The notes under the pieces: model-generated
Database searches by the model: none
What the model was told of the DNA's origin: nothing
Seen by the model: only the letters and a program-made list of their open reading frames with translations
Made by a program: the position numbers and the translations under genes
Part shown: one piece after another, positions 1 to 8,786 of the stretch
Position numbering within the stretch: position 1 is the stretch's first letter
Layout of the letters: each line of letters begins with the position of its first letter
Origin: Kocuria rhizophila DC2201
Lineage (GTDB): Bacteria; Actinomycetota; Actinomycetes; Actinomycetales; Micrococcaceae
Assembly: GCF_000010285.1 (NCBI RefSeq)
Contig: NC_010617.1
Span: 682,001 to 746,000, forward strand
DNA length: 64,000 nucleotides
Reading direction: 5' to 3'

Positions 1-105
1 AACGACGGGGACCCCCGCGGCACGCGCATCTTCGGCCCCGTGGGCCGCGAGCTGCGCGACAAGAAGTTCATGAAGATCGTCTCGCTGGCTCCGGAGGTGC
101 TCTGA
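1..105 (+). CDS. rplN: 50S ribosomal protein L14, C-terminal end (partial)
   Basis: Only the last 34 codons are in the window. They read in frame from base 1 to a TGA and end in the L14 C-terminal pattern ([23 protein letters not shown] without its middle would be family-typical; key parts are ARG-rich GPVGRELR and SLAPEVL). L14 binds 23S rRNA and contacts the 30S subunit at bridge B8. The gene opens the visible part of the spc operon, with rplX starting one base after its stop, so the two are co-transcribed. The start lies upstream of the window. Confidence 0.95.
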   Translation, partial: NDGDPRGTRIFGPVGRELRDKKFMKIVSLAPEVL

Positions 106-106
106 C

Positions 107-445
107 ATGGCTAAATTCAAGATCAAGACCGGCGACCTCGTGCAGGTCATCACCGGCAAGAACAAGGGCGAGCAGGGCAAGGTCCTGCGCGTGATCACCG
201 AGACCTCCCGCGTGGTGGTCGAGGGTGTGAACGTCGTGACCAAGCACAAGCGCGCCAACGCCCAGGGCGAAGCCGGCGGCCTCGTCAAGTCCGAGGCTCC
301 CATCCACATCTCCAACGTGATGCTCGGGGACCCGGAGACCGGCAAGCCGACCCGTGTGGGCTACCGCACCGAGACCGTGGAGCGCGACGGCAAGCAGAAG
401 ACCGTCCGCGTTCGCGTGTCCAAGAGCACCGGCAAGGATCTGTGA
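107..445 (+). CDS. rplX: 50S ribosomal protein L24
   Basis: The protein is 112 aa. L24 binds 23S rRNA early in 50S assembly. A KOW motif is at about residues 6-30 ([19 protein letters not shown]), followed by a conserved [12 protein letters not shown] segment and an actinobacterial-length C-terminus. ATG 107 follows the rplN stop by one base, with the Shine-Dalgarno-like GGAGGTG of the rplN end about 8 bases upstream. The stop overlaps the rplE start as TGATG, indicating translational coupling within the spc operon. Confidence 0.97.
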   Translation: MAKFKIKTGDLVQVITGKNKGEQGKVLRVITETSRVVVEGVNVVTKHKRANAQGEAGGLVKSEAPIHISNVMLGDPETGKPTRVGYRTETVERDGKQKTVRVRVSKSTGKDL

Positions 446-1014
446 TGAGCGAAACGACCGAAACCAAGTTCACCCCCCGGTTCAAGACCAAGTACCAGGA
501 GACCGTTGCTCCGGCGCTTCAGGAGCAGTTCGGCTACGCGAACGTCATGGAGATGCCGCGCGTGGTCAAGGTCGTGGTCAACATGGGACTGGGCGAGGCG
601 GCCAAGGACTCCAAGCTGGTGGACAACGCCATCAAGGACCTCACCGCCATCACCGGCCAGAAGCCCGTGATCAACCGTGCCAAGAAGTCCATCGCGCAGT
701 TCAAGCTGCGTGAGGGCATGCCGATCGGCGCGCACGTCACCATGCGCGGCGACCGCATGTGGGAGTTCCTGGACCGCCTGGTCACGCTCGCGCTGCCGCG
801 CATCCGTGACTTCCGTGGGCTGTCCGACCGTCACTTCGACGGCAACGGCAACTACACCTTCGGTCTGACGGAGCAGTCCATGTTCCACGAGATCGATCAG
901 GACAAGATCGACCGCGTGCGTGGCATGGACATCACCGTGGTCACGTCCGCCAAGACCGACGACGAGGGTCGTGCGCTGCTCAAGGCGCTCGGCTTCCCGT
1001 TCAAGACCAACTAA
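445..1014 (+). CDS. rplE: 50S ribosomal protein L5
   Basis: The protein is 189 aa from ATG 445; a GTG at 442 would add one residue and cannot be excluded. L5 binds 5S rRNA and the central protuberance. Family motifs are [10 protein letters not shown] near residue 50, [19 protein letters not shown] near 80, and FTRDFRGL-like [22 protein letters not shown] near 130. The gene overlaps the rplX stop by one base. Unlike most spc operons, the next gene is rpsH and not rpsN. Confidence 0.97.
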   Translation: MSETTETKFTPRFKTKYQETVAPALQEQFGYANVMEMPRVVKVVVNMGLGEAAKDSKLVDNAIKDLTAITGQKPVINRAKKSIAQFKLREGMPIGAHVTMRGDRMWEFLDRLVTLALPRIRDFRGLSDRHFDGNGNYTFGLTEQSMFHEIDQDKIDRVRGMDITVVTSAKTDDEGRALLKALGFPFKTN

Positions 1015-1033
1015 TTCCATCGACGCCAGAAGG

Positions 1034-1059
1034 TCCCTGCGGGCTGCAACCGGCAGGGA
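1034..1059 (+). other. Small hairpin in the rplE-rpsH gap
   Basis: TCCCTGC (1034-1040) pairs with GCAGGGA (1053-1059) across a 12-base loop in the 74-base rplE-rpsH gap, where rpsN is normally found. It might be a translational control element or a scar of gene loss. Nothing else recognisable is in the gap apart from the rpsH ribosome binding site (GAGGAAGG, 1069-1076). Confidence 0.4.
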
Positions 1060-1088
1060 AACCGTGGCGAGGAAGGGCTGAAGCCCAC

Positions 1089-1487
1089 ATGACAATGACA
1101 GATCCCGTCGCAGACATGCTGACGCGTCTGCGCAACGCGAACTCCGCCTACCACGACACCGTGAGCATGCCGTACTCCAAGCTGAAGGCTCGGATCGCGG
1201 AGATCCTCAAGGCCGAGGGCTACATCGCGGACTGGTCCGAGGAGCCCGCGCGGGTCGGCAAGACGCTGACCCTGTCGCTGAAGTTCGGGTCCAACCGTGA
1301 GCGCTCGATTGCTGGTGTGCGCCGCATCTCCAAGCCGGGCCTGCGCGTGTACGCGAAGTCCACGAACCTCCCCCGGGTGTTCGGCGGCCTCGGCATCGCG
1401 ATCCTCTCCACGTCCTCCGGACTGCTCACTGACAAGCAGGCCGGCAAGAAGGGCGTGGGCGGGGAAGTCCTCGCGTACGTCTGGTAA
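1089..1487 (+). CDS. rpsH: 30S ribosomal protein S8
   Basis: The protein is 132 aa, the usual length. S8 binds helix 21 of 16S rRNA in the 30S platform. It begins [18 protein letters not shown] and has [11 protein letters not shown] near residue 85 and the C-terminal GGEVLAYVW signature. ATG 1089 has GAGGAAGG 13-20 bases upstream. It is part of the spc operon, 31 bases before rplF. Confidence 0.97.
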   Translation: MTMTDPVADMLTRLRNANSAYHDTVSMPYSKLKARIAEILKAEGYIADWSEEPARVGKTLTLSLKFGSNRERSIAGVRRISKPGLRVYAKSTNLPRVFGGLGIAILSTSSGLLTDKQAGKKGVGGEVLAYVW

Positions 1488-1518
1488 CCGGTAGCACAGA
1501 AGAAGAAAGGAAGAAGAC

Positions 1519-2055
1519 ATGTCACGTATTGGACGTCTCCCGATCTCTGTGCCCGCCGGTGTGGAGGTTTCCGTGGACGGTTCCGCGGTGTCGGTCAAGG
1601 GCCCCAAGGGCACGCTGACCCACACTGTCTCGGCACCCATCACGGTGGTCGTGGAGGACGGCACCGTTCAGGTGTCCCGCCCCAACGACGAGCGCGAGTC
1701 CCGCTCCTTGCACGGTCTCACGCGTTCCCTGATCGCCAACATGATCCAGGGTGTGTCCGAGGGATACACCAAGCAGCTGGAGATCGTGGGCACGGGTTAC
1801 CGCGTGCAGGCCAAGGGGGCCGACCTGGAGTTCGCTCTGGGCTACAGCCACCCGGTTCCCTTCTCCGCGCCGGACGGCATCACGCTGTCCGTCGAGGGGA
1901 ACAACAAGGTCACCGTTTCCGGTATCGACAAGCAGCAGGTTGGCCAGGTCGCCGCGAAGATCCGCTCCCTGCGTCTGCCCGATCCCTACAAGGGCAAGGG
2001 TGTCCGCTACGCGGGCGAGCAGATCCGCCGCAAGGCCGGAAAGGCTGGTAAGTAA
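1519..2055 (+). CDS. rplF: 50S ribosomal protein L6
   Basis: The protein is 178 aa, the usual length. L6 sits near the GTPase-associated centre of the 50S subunit. It has two duplicated alpha/beta domains: the first begins [17 protein letters not shown], and the second ends in the L6 signature [14 protein letters not shown] (about residues 154-167). ATG 1519 is preceded by the purine-rich AGAAGAAAGGAAGAAG. Two bases separate its stop from rplR. Confidence 0.97.
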   Translation: MSRIGRLPISVPAGVEVSVDGSAVSVKGPKGTLTHTVSAPITVVVEDGTVQVSRPNDERESRSLHGLTRSLIANMIQGVSEGYTKQLEIVGTGYRVQAKGADLEFALGYSHPVPFSAPDGITLSVEGNNKVTVSGIDKQQVGQVAAKIRSLRLPDPYKGKGVRYAGEQIRRKAGKAGK

Positions 2056-2057
2056 TC

Positions 2058-2429
2058 ATGGCTCTCGTAATCAAGGGAAAGTCGAAGGCTGCCCAGCGCG
2101 CGCGGCGTCACCGTCGCGTTCGCAAGCACATCGCCGGAACCGCGCTGCGCCCCCGTCTGGTGGTCACGCGTTCCACCCGCCACATGGTCGCCCAGGTGAT
2201 CGACGACGACAAGGGCTTCACCCTGGTCTCCGCGTCCACCATGGAGAACGACCTGCGTGCGTCGTCCGACGACAAGACCGCCAAGGCCAAGCGCATCGGT
2301 GAGCTGATCGCCGAGCGCGCCAAGGCCGCGGGGATCGAGACCGTCGTGTTCGACCGCGGCGGCAACAAGTACCACGGCCGTGTGGCCGCGGTGGCCGAGG
2401 GTGCCCGTGAAGGAGGTCTGGCGCTGTGA
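2058..2429 (+). CDS. rplR: 50S ribosomal protein L18
   Basis: The protein is 123 aa. L18 binds 5S rRNA together with L5. It has a basic N-terminus ([27 protein letters not shown]) split over conserved positions, then [18 protein letters not shown], and the family C-terminus [24 protein letters not shown] without the tail. ATG 2058 follows the rplF stop by two bases. Its stop overlaps the rpsE GTG (GTGA), indicating translational coupling. Confidence 0.96.
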   Translation: MALVIKGKSKAAQRARRHRRVRKHIAGTALRPRLVVTRSTRHMVAQVIDDDKGFTLVSASTMENDLRASSDDKTAKAKRIGELIAERAKAAGIETVVFDRGGNKYHGRVAAVAEGAREGGLAL

Positions 2430-3151
2430 GCGAGCAGAAGAACGAGAAGGAAACTCAGGTGAGCGAAGCCACCAACGGTTCCAACGAGACTGCCGGGGCG
2501 AACGCCTCGCAGCGTGGTTCCGACGACAACCGCGGTGCCCGCGGCGGTCGCAACGAGCGCGGTGGCCGCAACGAGCGCGGTTCGCGCAACGACCGCGGCG
2601 GCCGTGGTGGTCGTGGCGGGCGTGACGAGGAGAAGGACAAGTTCCTCGAGCGCGTCGTCACCATCAACCGCGTGTCGAAGGTCGTGAAGGGCGGTCGTCG
2701 CTTCAGCTTCACCGCTCTCGTGGTCGTCGGCGACGGCAACGGCATGGTGGGCGTGGGCTACGGCAAGGCCAAGGAAGTTCCCGCGGCCATCTCCAAGGGC
2801 GTCGAGGAGGCGAAGAAGAACTTCTTCCGCGTCCCGCGTGTGGAGGACCGCACCATCCCGCACCGCGTGCAGGGTGAGGCCGCGGCCGGCGTCGTCATGC
2901 TCCGTCCCGCCACCCCGGGTACCGGTGTGATCGCCGGCGGTCCGGTGCGTGCGGTGCTCGAGTGCGCCGGCATCCACGACGTGCTGTCCAAGTCGCTCGG
3001 CTCGTCCAACCAGATCAACATCGTGCACGCGACCATCCAGGCGCTGCGTGAGCTCGAGGAGCCCGCGTCCGTGGCGGCCCGCCGTGGCCTGCCCATGGAC
3101 GAGGTCGTCCCGGCGCCGTTGCTGCGTGACATCCAGAAGGCAGGTGCCTGA
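2426..3151 (+). CDS. rpsE: 30S ribosomal protein S5 with an RG-rich N-terminal extension
   Basis: The protein is 241 aa, against about 167 in E. coli. S5 contributes to decoding accuracy and lies at the mRNA entry pore. The conserved core starts near residue 70 ([20 protein letters not shown]) with the double-stranded-RNA-binding-like fold, and motif [19 protein letters not shown] near residue 107. The first ~70 residues are polar, then a low-complexity run of RGGRNERGG-type repeats (about residues 36-67). The start is GTG 2426, overlapping the rplR stop by four bases; an in-frame GTG at 2459 would remove only 11 residues and keep the RG run. Confidence 0.96.
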   Translation: MSEQKNEKETQVSEATNGSNETAGANASQRGSDDNRGARGGRNERGGRNERGSRNDRGGRGGRGGRDEEKDKFLERVVTINRVSKVVKGGRRFSFTALVVVGDGNGMVGVGYGKAKEVPAAISKGVEEAKKNFFRVPRVEDRTIPHRVQGEAAAGVVMLRPATPGTGVIAGGPVRAVLECAGIHDVLSKSLGSSNQINIVHATIQALRELEEPASVAARRGLPMDEVVPAPLLRDIQKAGA

Positions 3152-3357
3152 TGAACGGAAAGCGCATCCAGGCCACCGGCGCGACCCTGCGTGTCAAGCA
3201 GGTCCGTTCCGTGGTCGGTCAGAAGCAGAACATGCGCGACACGCTGCGTTCGCTGGGTCTCAAGCGCCCCGGCCAGGTCGTGGAGCGCAAGGCCGATGCG
3301 GCCACCGTGGGCATGATCAACACGGTGACCCATCTCGTTGAGGTTGAGGAGGCTTGA
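3151..3357 (+). CDS. rpmD: 50S ribosomal protein L30
   Basis: The protein is 68 aa, a typical bacterial L30. It begins [20 protein letters not shown] and carries the L30 signature [20 protein letters not shown] at about residues 22-42. The ATG shares its A with the rpsE stop (TGATG). The end of the gene supplies the ribosome binding site for rplO (GAGGAGG). Confidence 0.96.
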   Translation: MNGKRIQATGATLRVKQVRSVVGQKQNMRDTLRSLGLKRPGQVVERKADAATVGMINTVTHLVEVEEA

Positions 3358-3359
3358 GC

Positions 3360-3827
3360 ATGGCTGAGAACACCCAGAACAAGCGCCACGCTCTGAAGGT
3401 TCACCACCTGCGTCCGGCCCCCGGATCGCACCAGGCCAAGACCCGTCTTGGCCGCGGTGAGGCCTCCAAGGGCAAGACGGCGGGTCGCGGTACCAAGGGC
3501 ACCAAGGCGCGCTACCAGGTCAAGGCCGGCTTCGCGGGCGGGCAGCTGCCGCTGCACATGCGTCTGCCGAAGCTGCGCGGGTTCAAGAACCCGTTCCGCG
3601 TGGAGTACCAGGTGGTCAACCTGGACCGTCTCGCGGAGCTGTTCCCCGAGGGTGGCACCGTCACCGTCGCGGACCTCGTGTCCAAGGGCGCAGTACGCAA
3701 GAACCAGCCGGTGAAGGTGCTGGGCAGCGGGGAGATCTCCGTGGCCCTGAACATCACCGCGGACAAGTTCTCGGCCTCCGCGGCCGAGAAGATCTCCGCG
3801 GCCGGCGGTTCCACGCAGAACGCGTGA
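3360..3827 (+). CDS. rplO: 50S ribosomal protein L15
   Basis: The protein is 155 aa from ATG 3360. An upstream in-frame TTG at 3354 lies almost on top of the GGAGG ribosome binding site (3347-3352), so the ATG is preferred. L15 is a late 50S assembly protein. Motifs are [14 protein letters not shown] (residues 11-24), [17 protein letters not shown] (31-47) and [16 protein letters not shown] (about 60-76). It is the last gene of the visible spc transcript; a strong hairpin follows before secY. Confidence 0.96.
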   Translation: MAENTQNKRHALKVHHLRPAPGSHQAKTRLGRGEASKGKTAGRGTKGTKARYQVKAGFAGGQLPLHMRLPKLRGFKNPFRVEYQVVNLDRLAELFPEGGTVTVADLVSKGAVRKNQPVKVLGSGEISVALNITADKFSASAAEKISAAGGSTQNA

Positions 3828-3870
3828 CCCGTTTCCAGCATCCGGTTGTAGGGTGAGTCCCTGAACTGGA

Positions 3871-3906
3871 GTGGGCCCCGTGCCGTCTCGACGGCGCGGG
3901 GCCCAC
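3871..3906 (+). terminator. Hairpin terminator between rplO and secY
   Basis: A 17-bp stem with one G-T wobble pairs 3871-3887 with 3890-3906. The arms start GTGGGCCCCG and end CGGGGCCCAC, and the stem is followed by TGCTTTC. It is very stable and sits 44 bases after the rplO stop. Confidence 0.75.
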
Positions 3907-3960
3907 TGCTTTCCCGGGATGCCTCTGCGGCGGGCCACAGGGCTGCCGCGCATCCTTCGC

Positions 3961-3966
3961 TAGACT
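3961..3966 (+). promoter_or_regulatory. Possible -10 box of secY promoter
   Basis: TAGACT fits the actinobacterial TANNNT -10 consensus and lies 55 bases before the secY GTG. No clear -35 is visible. Together with the hairpin at 3871-3906 it suggests that secY-adk-map can be transcribed separately from the spc operon. Confidence 0.45.
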
Positions 3967-4015
3967 TGCCCGGGGCCGGGACCTCCCGGGCCACCACATT
4001 TTTGGAGGAGGACCA

Positions 4016-5329
4016 GTGCTCAGTGCTTTCGCGCGGGCGTTCACCACGCCGGAGCTGCGCAACAAGCTGCTGTTCACGCTCGGGATCATCGTGATCTACC
4101 GGCTGGGGACTTTCATCCCCGCGCCGGGGGTGGACTACGGCAACGTCCAGCAGTGCCTGGCGATGGGCAACACCACGGGCGGCGCGTACGACCTGGTCAA
4201 CCTGTTCAGCGGCGGCGCCCTGCTGCAGCTGTCGGTCTTCGCCCTCGGCGTGATGCCCTACATCACGGCGAGCATCATCGTGCAACTGCTGCGCGTGGTC
4301 ATCCCGCGCTTCCAGGAGCTGCACGAGGAGGGCGCCCAGGGGCAGACCAAGCTCACGCAGTACACCCGCTACCTCACCATCGGCCTGGCCGCGCTCAACG
4401 CCACCACGGTGATCTCGCTGGCGCGCTCCGGGAACCTGCTGGGCAACTGCCCGCTACCGGTGATCCCGGACGACTCCCTGTTCGTGCTGGTGGTCATGAT
4501 CATCACCATGACGGCCGGCACCACCGTGATCATGTGGCTCGGTGAGCGCATCACGGACCGCGGCGTGGGCAACGGCATGTCCCTGCTGATCTTCACCTCG
4601 ATCGCCGCGACCTTCCCGTCCGCGCTCGGTGAGATCCTGCGCACCCGCGGCTGGGGGATCTTCCTGGGCGTGTGCGCGATCGGGCTGGTGGTCATCACGT
4701 GCGTGGTGTTCGTGGAACAGTCCCAGCGCCGGATCCCGGTGCAGTACGCCAAGCGCATGGTGGGGCGCCGCACGATCGGCGGCACCAGCACCTACATCCC
4801 GCTGAAGGTCAACATGGCCGGCGTGATCCCCATCATCTTCGCGTCCTCCATGCTCATGCTGCCCACCATGCTGGCCCAGTTCGCCATGCCCGACGACGGC
4901 AGCCCCGTGCCCGGGTGGGTCAACTGGATCAACACGTACCTGGCCCGCGGCGACCACCCCGTGTACATGACGGTCTACTTCCTGCTGATCGTGGCGTTCA
5001 CGTACTTCTACGTGTCCATCACGTTCAACCCGGAGGAGGTCTCCAACAACATGAAGCGCTACGGCGGCTTCATCCCGGGGGTCCGCGCGGGCCGTCCCAC
5101 AGAGAACTACCTGCGCTACGTGCTCTCGCGCATCACCCTGCCGGGCGCGCTGTACCTGGGCATCCTGTCCATGATCCCGCTGATCGCGCTCGTGGCCTTC
5201 GGCGCGAACCAGAACTTCCCGTTCGGCGGTCCGTCCCTGCTGATCATGGTGGGCGTGGGCCTGGACACGGTCAAGCAGATCGACGCCCAGCTGCAGCAGC
5301 GCCACTACGAGGGCCTGCTGCGCGCCTGA
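4016..5329 (+). CDS. secY: Sec translocon channel subunit SecY
   Basis: The protein is 437 aa with ten hydrophobic segments. It is the protein-conducting channel of SecYEG in the cytoplasmic membrane. It begins MLSAFARAFTTPELRNKLLFT, has LFSGGALLQLSVFALGVMPY near residue 62 (plug/TM2 region) and the cytoplasmic loop RIPVQYAKRM near residue 240, and ends with QLQQRHYEGLL. GTG 4016 is preceded by a strong GGAGGAGGA (4003-4011). adk follows after 122 bases containing a hairpin. Confidence 0.97.
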   Translation: MLSAFARAFTTPELRNKLLFTLGIIVIYRLGTFIPAPGVDYGNVQQCLAMGNTTGGAYDLVNLFSGGALLQLSVFALGVMPYITASIIVQLLRVVIPRFQELHEEGAQGQTKLTQYTRYLTIGLAALNATTVISLARSGNLLGNCPLPVIPDDSLFVLVVMIITMTAGTTVIMWLGERITDRGVGNGMSLLIFTSIAATFPSALGEILRTRGWGIFLGVCAIGLVVITCVVFVEQSQRRIPVQYAKRMVGRRTIGGTSTYIPLKVNMAGVIPIIFASSMLMLPTMLAQFAMPDDGSPVPGWVNWINTYLARGDHPVYMTVYFLLIVAFTYFYVSITFNPEEVSNNMKRYGGFIPGVRAGRPTENYLRYVLSRITLPGALYLGILSMIPLIALVAFGANQNFPFGGPSLLIMVGVGLDTVKQIDAQLQQRHYEGLLRA

Positions 5330-5337
5330 GCCGCGCC

Positions 5338-5380
5338 GCGGCGTCGTCGTCAGGGTGCCTCTGGCGGGTGACGACGCCGC
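5338..5380 (+). terminator. Hairpin after secY
   Basis: GCGGCGTCGTC (5338-5348) pairs perfectly with GACGACGCCGC (5370-5380) over a 21-base loop. There is no T-tract. The arms are two inverted copies of the dispersed GGCGGCGTCGT motif seen throughout the window. Confidence 0.5.
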
Positions 5381-5412
5381 CCGGTCACGTCGAGCGCGTC
5401 CGGGCGCCCCGG

Positions 5413-5418
5413 TAGAGT
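5413..5418 (+). promoter_or_regulatory. Possible -10 box upstream of adk
   Basis: TAGAGT fits TANNNT and lies 33 bases before the adk ATG, leaving room for the ribosome binding site AAGGAGAG (5441-5448). No -35 is evident. Confidence 0.4.
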
Positions 5419-5451
5419 GGCAGCACGTACCCGCTCACGCAAGGAGAGATC

Positions 5452-6018
5452 ATGACCCGCATGTTGATCATCGGACCGCCAGGTGCAGGCAAGGGCACGC
5501 AAGCCGCCCGGATCTCCGAGCGACTGGGCGTGCCCGCCATCTCCACCGGGGACATCTTCCGAGCGAACATCAAGGACCAGACCGAACTGGGCCGTGAGGC
5601 GCAGCGCTACACGGACGCGGGCAACCTCGTGCCGGACTCCGTGACCAACGAGATGGTGCGGGACCGGCTCTCGCACGAGGACGTCTCCGGAGGGTTCCTG
5701 CTCGACGGCTACCCCCGCACCGTGGCGCAGGTCGAGGAGCTCGACCGGATCCTCGAGGCGAACGGCGTGGGCCTCGACGTGGTGCTGCTGCTGACCGCGG
5801 ACAACGACGAGCTCGTGTCCCGGCTGCTGGGCCGGGCCCAGGAGCAGGGCCGCACGGACGACACCGAGGACGTGATCCGCCACCGTCTGGACGTCTACGA
5901 CGAGCAGACCGCCCCGGTGGTGGGCGTCTACGAGGACCGCGGCATCGTGGTGCGCGTGGACGGGCTGGGCAGCATCGACCACGTCACCGAACGCATCATG
6001 GCGGCGCTCGAGCGCTGA
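5452..6018 (+). CDS. adk: Adenylate kinase
   Basis: The protein is 188 aa. It catalyses AMP + ATP <-> 2 ADP in the cytoplasm. The P-loop [12 protein letters not shown] is at residues 8-19, and the NMP-binding segment [10 protein letters not shown] is near residue 40. [13 protein letters not shown] near residue 80 and the short lid (no zinc-finger Cys) match the short actinobacterial form. ATG 5452 has AAGGAGAG 4-11 bases upstream. It sits in the common secY-adk-map order. Confidence 0.97.
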   Translation: MTRMLIIGPPGAGKGTQAARISERLGVPAISTGDIFRANIKDQTELGREAQRYTDAGNLVPDSVTNEMVRDRLSHEDVSGGFLLDGYPRTVAQVEELDRILEANGVGLDVVLLLTADNDELVSRLLGRAQEQGRTDDTEDVIRHRLDVYDEQTAPVVGVYEDRGIVVRVDGLGSIDHVTERIMAALER

Positions 6019-6081
6019 GCCCGCCCGCCGCTGCGACGGCTCCCGCACGGGACCGTCAGGGCGGCACGAGACCACGAGAGG

Positions 6082-6117
6082 GCCCCCGGGCCGGTGCACA
6101 GCACGGGCCCGGGGGCT
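6082..6117 (+). terminator. Hairpin between adk and map
   Basis: GCCCCCGGGCC (in 6082-6093) pairs with GGCCCGGGGGC (6106-6116), and an adjacent GTGC/GCAC pair closes it after one mismatch. There is no T-tract, so it may act as a weak terminator or an mRNA-stabilising structure. Confidence 0.45.
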
Positions 6118-6170
6118 CCACCATCGACACCCGCAGCGAGCGGGACGCATCCAGGGAGGACCCGAGCACC

Positions 6171-7004
6171 GTGCTGGGACGCCGCAAGATCCAACTCAAG
6201 TCCGACGCCGAGCTGGCCGCCATGGCCCGGGCGGGCGTCGTGACGTCCCGCGCGCTCGACGCCGCGGTGGCCGCGGCCGTGCCCGGGGCCACCACCGCGG
6301 ACCTCGACCGCGCCTTCCGCGCGGTGCTGGACGAGTACGGGGCGGAGTCCAACTTCCTGGGCTACTACGGCTACCCGGCCACGGTGTGCACCTCCGTCAA
6401 CGAGGAGGTGGTCCACGGCATCCCGGGGGAGCGGGAGCTGCGCGACGGGGACATCGTCTCGATCGACGGCGGGGCCGTGGTGGCCGGCTGGCACGGGGAC
6501 TCCGCCCGCACGGTGCTCGTGGGCGAGTCCCAGGACCCCGCGGACCAGGAGCTCTCGGACGTCACACGGGCCGCCATGTGGCGCGGCATCGCCGCCATGG
6601 CCACGGGCACGCACGTGGGCGACATCGGTCTCGCGGTGGAGAACCACGTGCGCGGGACCGTGGGCGGGCGCCTCGGGATCCTCGAGGACTACGTGGGCCA
6701 CGGCATCGGCACCGAGATGCACATGGCCCCGGACGTGCCAAACTTCGCGATCAAGCACCGCGGTCCCAAGCTGGTTCCCGGCACGGCACTGGCCGTCGAG
6801 CCCATGCTCGTGCGCGGCGGCATCGAGACCAGCGTGCTCGCCGACGACTGGACGGTCGTGACCGTGGACGGCTCCCGGGCGAGCCAGTGGGAGCACAGCG
6901 TGTGCCTGCACAGCCGGGGCGTGTGGGTGCTCACGGCCGAGGACGGCGGAGCCTCCGGACTCGAGCCGCTCGGGATCCACCCGGTCCCGATCCCGGGATC
7001 CTGA
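6171..7004 (+). CDS. map: Methionine aminopeptidase, type I
   Basis: The protein is 277 aa. It removes the initiator Met from nascent proteins. Dinuclear-metal ligands are visible: [17 protein letters not shown] supplies two Asp (near residues 98 and 109), GHGIGTEMH gives the His near residue 180, and VEPMLV and WEHSVCL give the two Glu. GTG 6171 is preceded by AGGGAGGA (6153-6160). The protein has the usual N-terminal FRAVLDEYG...NFLGYYGYP substrate-pocket region. rlmN follows across an 8-bp tandem repeat. Confidence 0.95.
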   Translation: MLGRRKIQLKSDAELAAMARAGVVTSRALDAAVAAAVPGATTADLDRAFRAVLDEYGAESNFLGYYGYPATVCTSVNEEVVHGIPGERELRDGDIVSIDGGAVVAGWHGDSARTVLVGESQDPADQELSDVTRAAMWRGIAAMATGTHVGDIGLAVENHVRGTVGGRLGILEDYVGHGIGTEMHMAPDVPNFAIKHRGPKLVPGTALAVEPMLVRGGIETSVLADDWTVVTVDGSRASQWEHSVCLHSRGVWVLTAEDGGASGLEPLGIHPVPIPGS

Positions 7005-7010
7005 CCCCGG

Positions 7011-7066
7011 ACACCCGGACACCCGGACACCCGGACACCCGGACACCCGGACACCCGGACACCCGG
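7011..7066 (+). repeat. Seven tandem copies of an 8-bp unit (ACACCCGG)
   Basis: Seven perfect head-to-tail copies of ACACCCGG fill 7011-7066, flanked by degenerate copies (CCCCGG before; ACACCG, ACACGG after). The array starts seven bases after the map stop and ends 24 bases before the rlmN ATG. It abuts but does not include the rlmN ribosome binding site (GGAAGAGGA, 7077-7085). Copy number in such arrays usually varies by slippage. Confidence 0.95.
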
Positions 7067-7090
7067 ACACCGACACGGAAGAGGACAGCC

Positions 7091-8239
7091 ATGACCACGA
7101 CACCCGTGGAGATCACACCGAGGCCCGAGACCGGCCAGCTGGTGTTCAAGCCCGCCCGCCGGGGCAAGCCGCCGCTGCACCTGGCGGACTTCGACATGGC
7201 CGGGCGCAAGGAGTTCCTGCGGGCGGCCGGCTACCCGGCGTTCCGGGCGTCGCAGCTGTCCAAGCACTACTTCGAGCGCTTCGAGGCCGATCCCGCCGCC
7301 ATGACGGACCTTCCCGCGGGGCAGCGGGAGGAGCTCGTGGCCAAGGCCATGCCGCCGCTGCTCAAGACCGTCCGGCAGCTGCGCGCGGACGAGGGGATGA
7401 CCGTCAAGTCCGTGCACCGGCTCTTCGACAACGCCATGGTGGAGTCCGTGCTGATGCGCTACGACAAGCGCGTGACCATGTGCATCTCCTCGCAGGCCGG
7501 CTGCGGCATGAACTGCCCCTTCTGCGCGACCGGCCAGTCGGGGCTCACCCGCAACCTGTCCGCGGCGGAGATCGTGGACCAGGTGGTGCAGGGCGTGCGC
7601 GCACTGCGTGACGGTGCGGTGGGGGACCCGGAGGAGGCGCCGCAGCGGGTGTCCAACATCGTGTTCATGGGCATGGGCGAGGCGCTCGCGAACTACAAGG
7701 CCACCATGGGTGCGGTGCACCGGATCATCGACCCGTCGCCCGAGGGCCTGGGCATCTCCGCCCGCGGGCTCACGATGTCCACGGTGGGCCTGGTGCCCGG
7801 CATCCGCAAGTTCACCCTCGAGAAGCTGCCCATCACGCTCGCGCTGTCCCTGCACGCCCCCGACGACGAGCTGCGGGACGAGCTGATCCCCATCAACACC
7901 CGGTGGAAGGTGGACGAGGCGCTCGACGCCGCCCGCGACTACTACGACGCCACGGGCCGCCGCGTGTCCATCGAGTACGCGCTGATCCGCGACATCAACG
8001 ACCAGGGCTGGCGCGCGGACCTGCTGGGGGAGAAGCTCAACAAGCGGGGTGGGGGATGGGTGCACGTGAACCCCATCCCGCTCAACCCCACGCCCGGCTC
8101 CAAGTGGACCGCCTCGCGGCCCGGGGTGGAGCAGAACTTCGTGGAGCGGCTGCGCGCCCACGGCATCCCCACCACGGTGCGGGACACCCGGGGCTCGGAC
8201 ATCGACGGCGCCTGCGGCCAGCTGGCCACGGAGGCCTGA
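7091..8239 (+). CDS. rlmN: 23S rRNA (adenine2503-C2)-methyltransferase RlmN (radical SAM)
   Basis: The protein is 382 aa. It uses two SAM to methylate C2 of A2503 in 23S rRNA and A37 of some tRNAs. The radical-SAM cluster CGMNCPFC has Cys138, Cys142 and Cys145. The SAM-binding MGMGEALAN is near residue 195, and the methyl-carrying Cys375 is in GACGQL near the C-terminus. ATG 7091 has GGAAGAGGA upstream; a longer in-frame reading through the octamer repeat is not supported. rlmN usually sits near frr-cdsA in actinobacteria, so its place between map and infA is unusual. Confidence 0.95.
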   Translation: MTTTPVEITPRPETGQLVFKPARRGKPPLHLADFDMAGRKEFLRAAGYPAFRASQLSKHYFERFEADPAAMTDLPAGQREELVAKAMPPLLKTVRQLRADEGMTVKSVHRLFDNAMVESVLMRYDKRVTMCISSQAGCGMNCPFCATGQSGLTRNLSAAEIVDQVVQGVRALRDGAVGDPEEAPQRVSNIVFMGMGEALANYKATMGAVHRIIDPSPEGLGISARGLTMSTVGLVPGIRKFTLEKLPITLALSLHAPDDELRDELIPINTRWKVDEALDAARDYYDATGRRVSIEYALIRDINDQGWRADLLGEKLNKRGGGWVHVNPIPLNPTPGSKWTASRPGVEQNFVERLRAHGIPTTVRDTRGSDIDGACGQLATEA

Positions 8240-8297
8240 GCGGTCCACCGCGCGGGAGCGGCGCGCCGCCTGGAGCCGGGCGCGGCGGCGTCGTGCC

Positions 8298-8326
8298 TTG
8301 CGGAAACCACCGGAAAGGCGTAGTGT
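8298..8326 (+). promoter_or_regulatory. Promoter of the infA-rpmJ-rpsM-rpsK cluster
   Basis: TTGCGG (8298-8303) and TAGTGT (8321-8326) are separated by 17 bases, a good fit to a sigma-70-type housekeeping promoter. The predicted start leaves a leader of about 145 bases before infA. The leader has a 7-bp AACCCCG/CGGGGTT pairing but no feature I can name. Confidence 0.7.
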
Positions 8327-8479
8327 CGTCCGTTGGTTGTTTGTGCTCGCAGGTCGAGCCGTGCCCAGAACCCCGACCCCCGCTGCCGCGTGCAGTGCGG
8401 GGTTGTTCATCTGGTGGGCTGGATCGGAGCACCGCCGTCCGGATAGACACCCGGACCCCTCGAGAAGTTAGCGGAGGAT

Positions 8480-8701
8480 ATGGCCAAGAAAGACGGAGTC
8501 ATCGAGATTGAAGGCACTGTGGTCGAGGCACTGCCCAATGCGTCGTTCCGTGTTGAGCTGACCAACGGTCACAAGGTGCTCGCCCACATCTCGGGCAAGA
8601 TGCGCCAGCACTACATCCGGATCCTCCCCGAGGACCGCGTTGTGGTGGAGCTCAGCCCCTATGACCTCTCCCGAGGCCGGATCGTCTACCGCTACAAGTA
8701 G
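8480..8701 (+). CDS. infA: Translation initiation factor IF-1
   Basis: The protein is 73 aa with a single S1/OB fold. It binds the ribosomal A site and helps fMet-tRNA selection. It starts [21 protein letters not shown] and has [21 protein letters not shown], as in all IF-1 proteins. ATG 8480 has GCGGAGGA (8471-8478) upstream. It heads the alpha-type cluster, with rpmJ 85 bases downstream. Confidence 0.97.
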   Translation: MAKKDGVIEIEGTVVEALPNASFRVELTNGHKVLAHISGKMRQHYIRILPEDRVVVELSPYDLSRGRIVYRYK

Positions 8702-8786
8702 CATCCGCGGCCACCGCCGCGCCAGGGACACCTGCGCGCTCCGGGGCCACAGTGCATACGCCATTACTAGTACGCGAAGGAATGCG

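Noticed and set aside
7004-7090. Octamer array as a CRISPR-like array
   Set aside because: Units are 8 bp, contiguous, and have no spacers; it is a minisatellite.
6386-7090. Extended N-terminus for rlmN reading through map and the octamer array
   Set aside because: The extra sequence is out of frame with map, is low complexity, and RlmN homologs start near ATG 7091, which has its own ribosome binding site.
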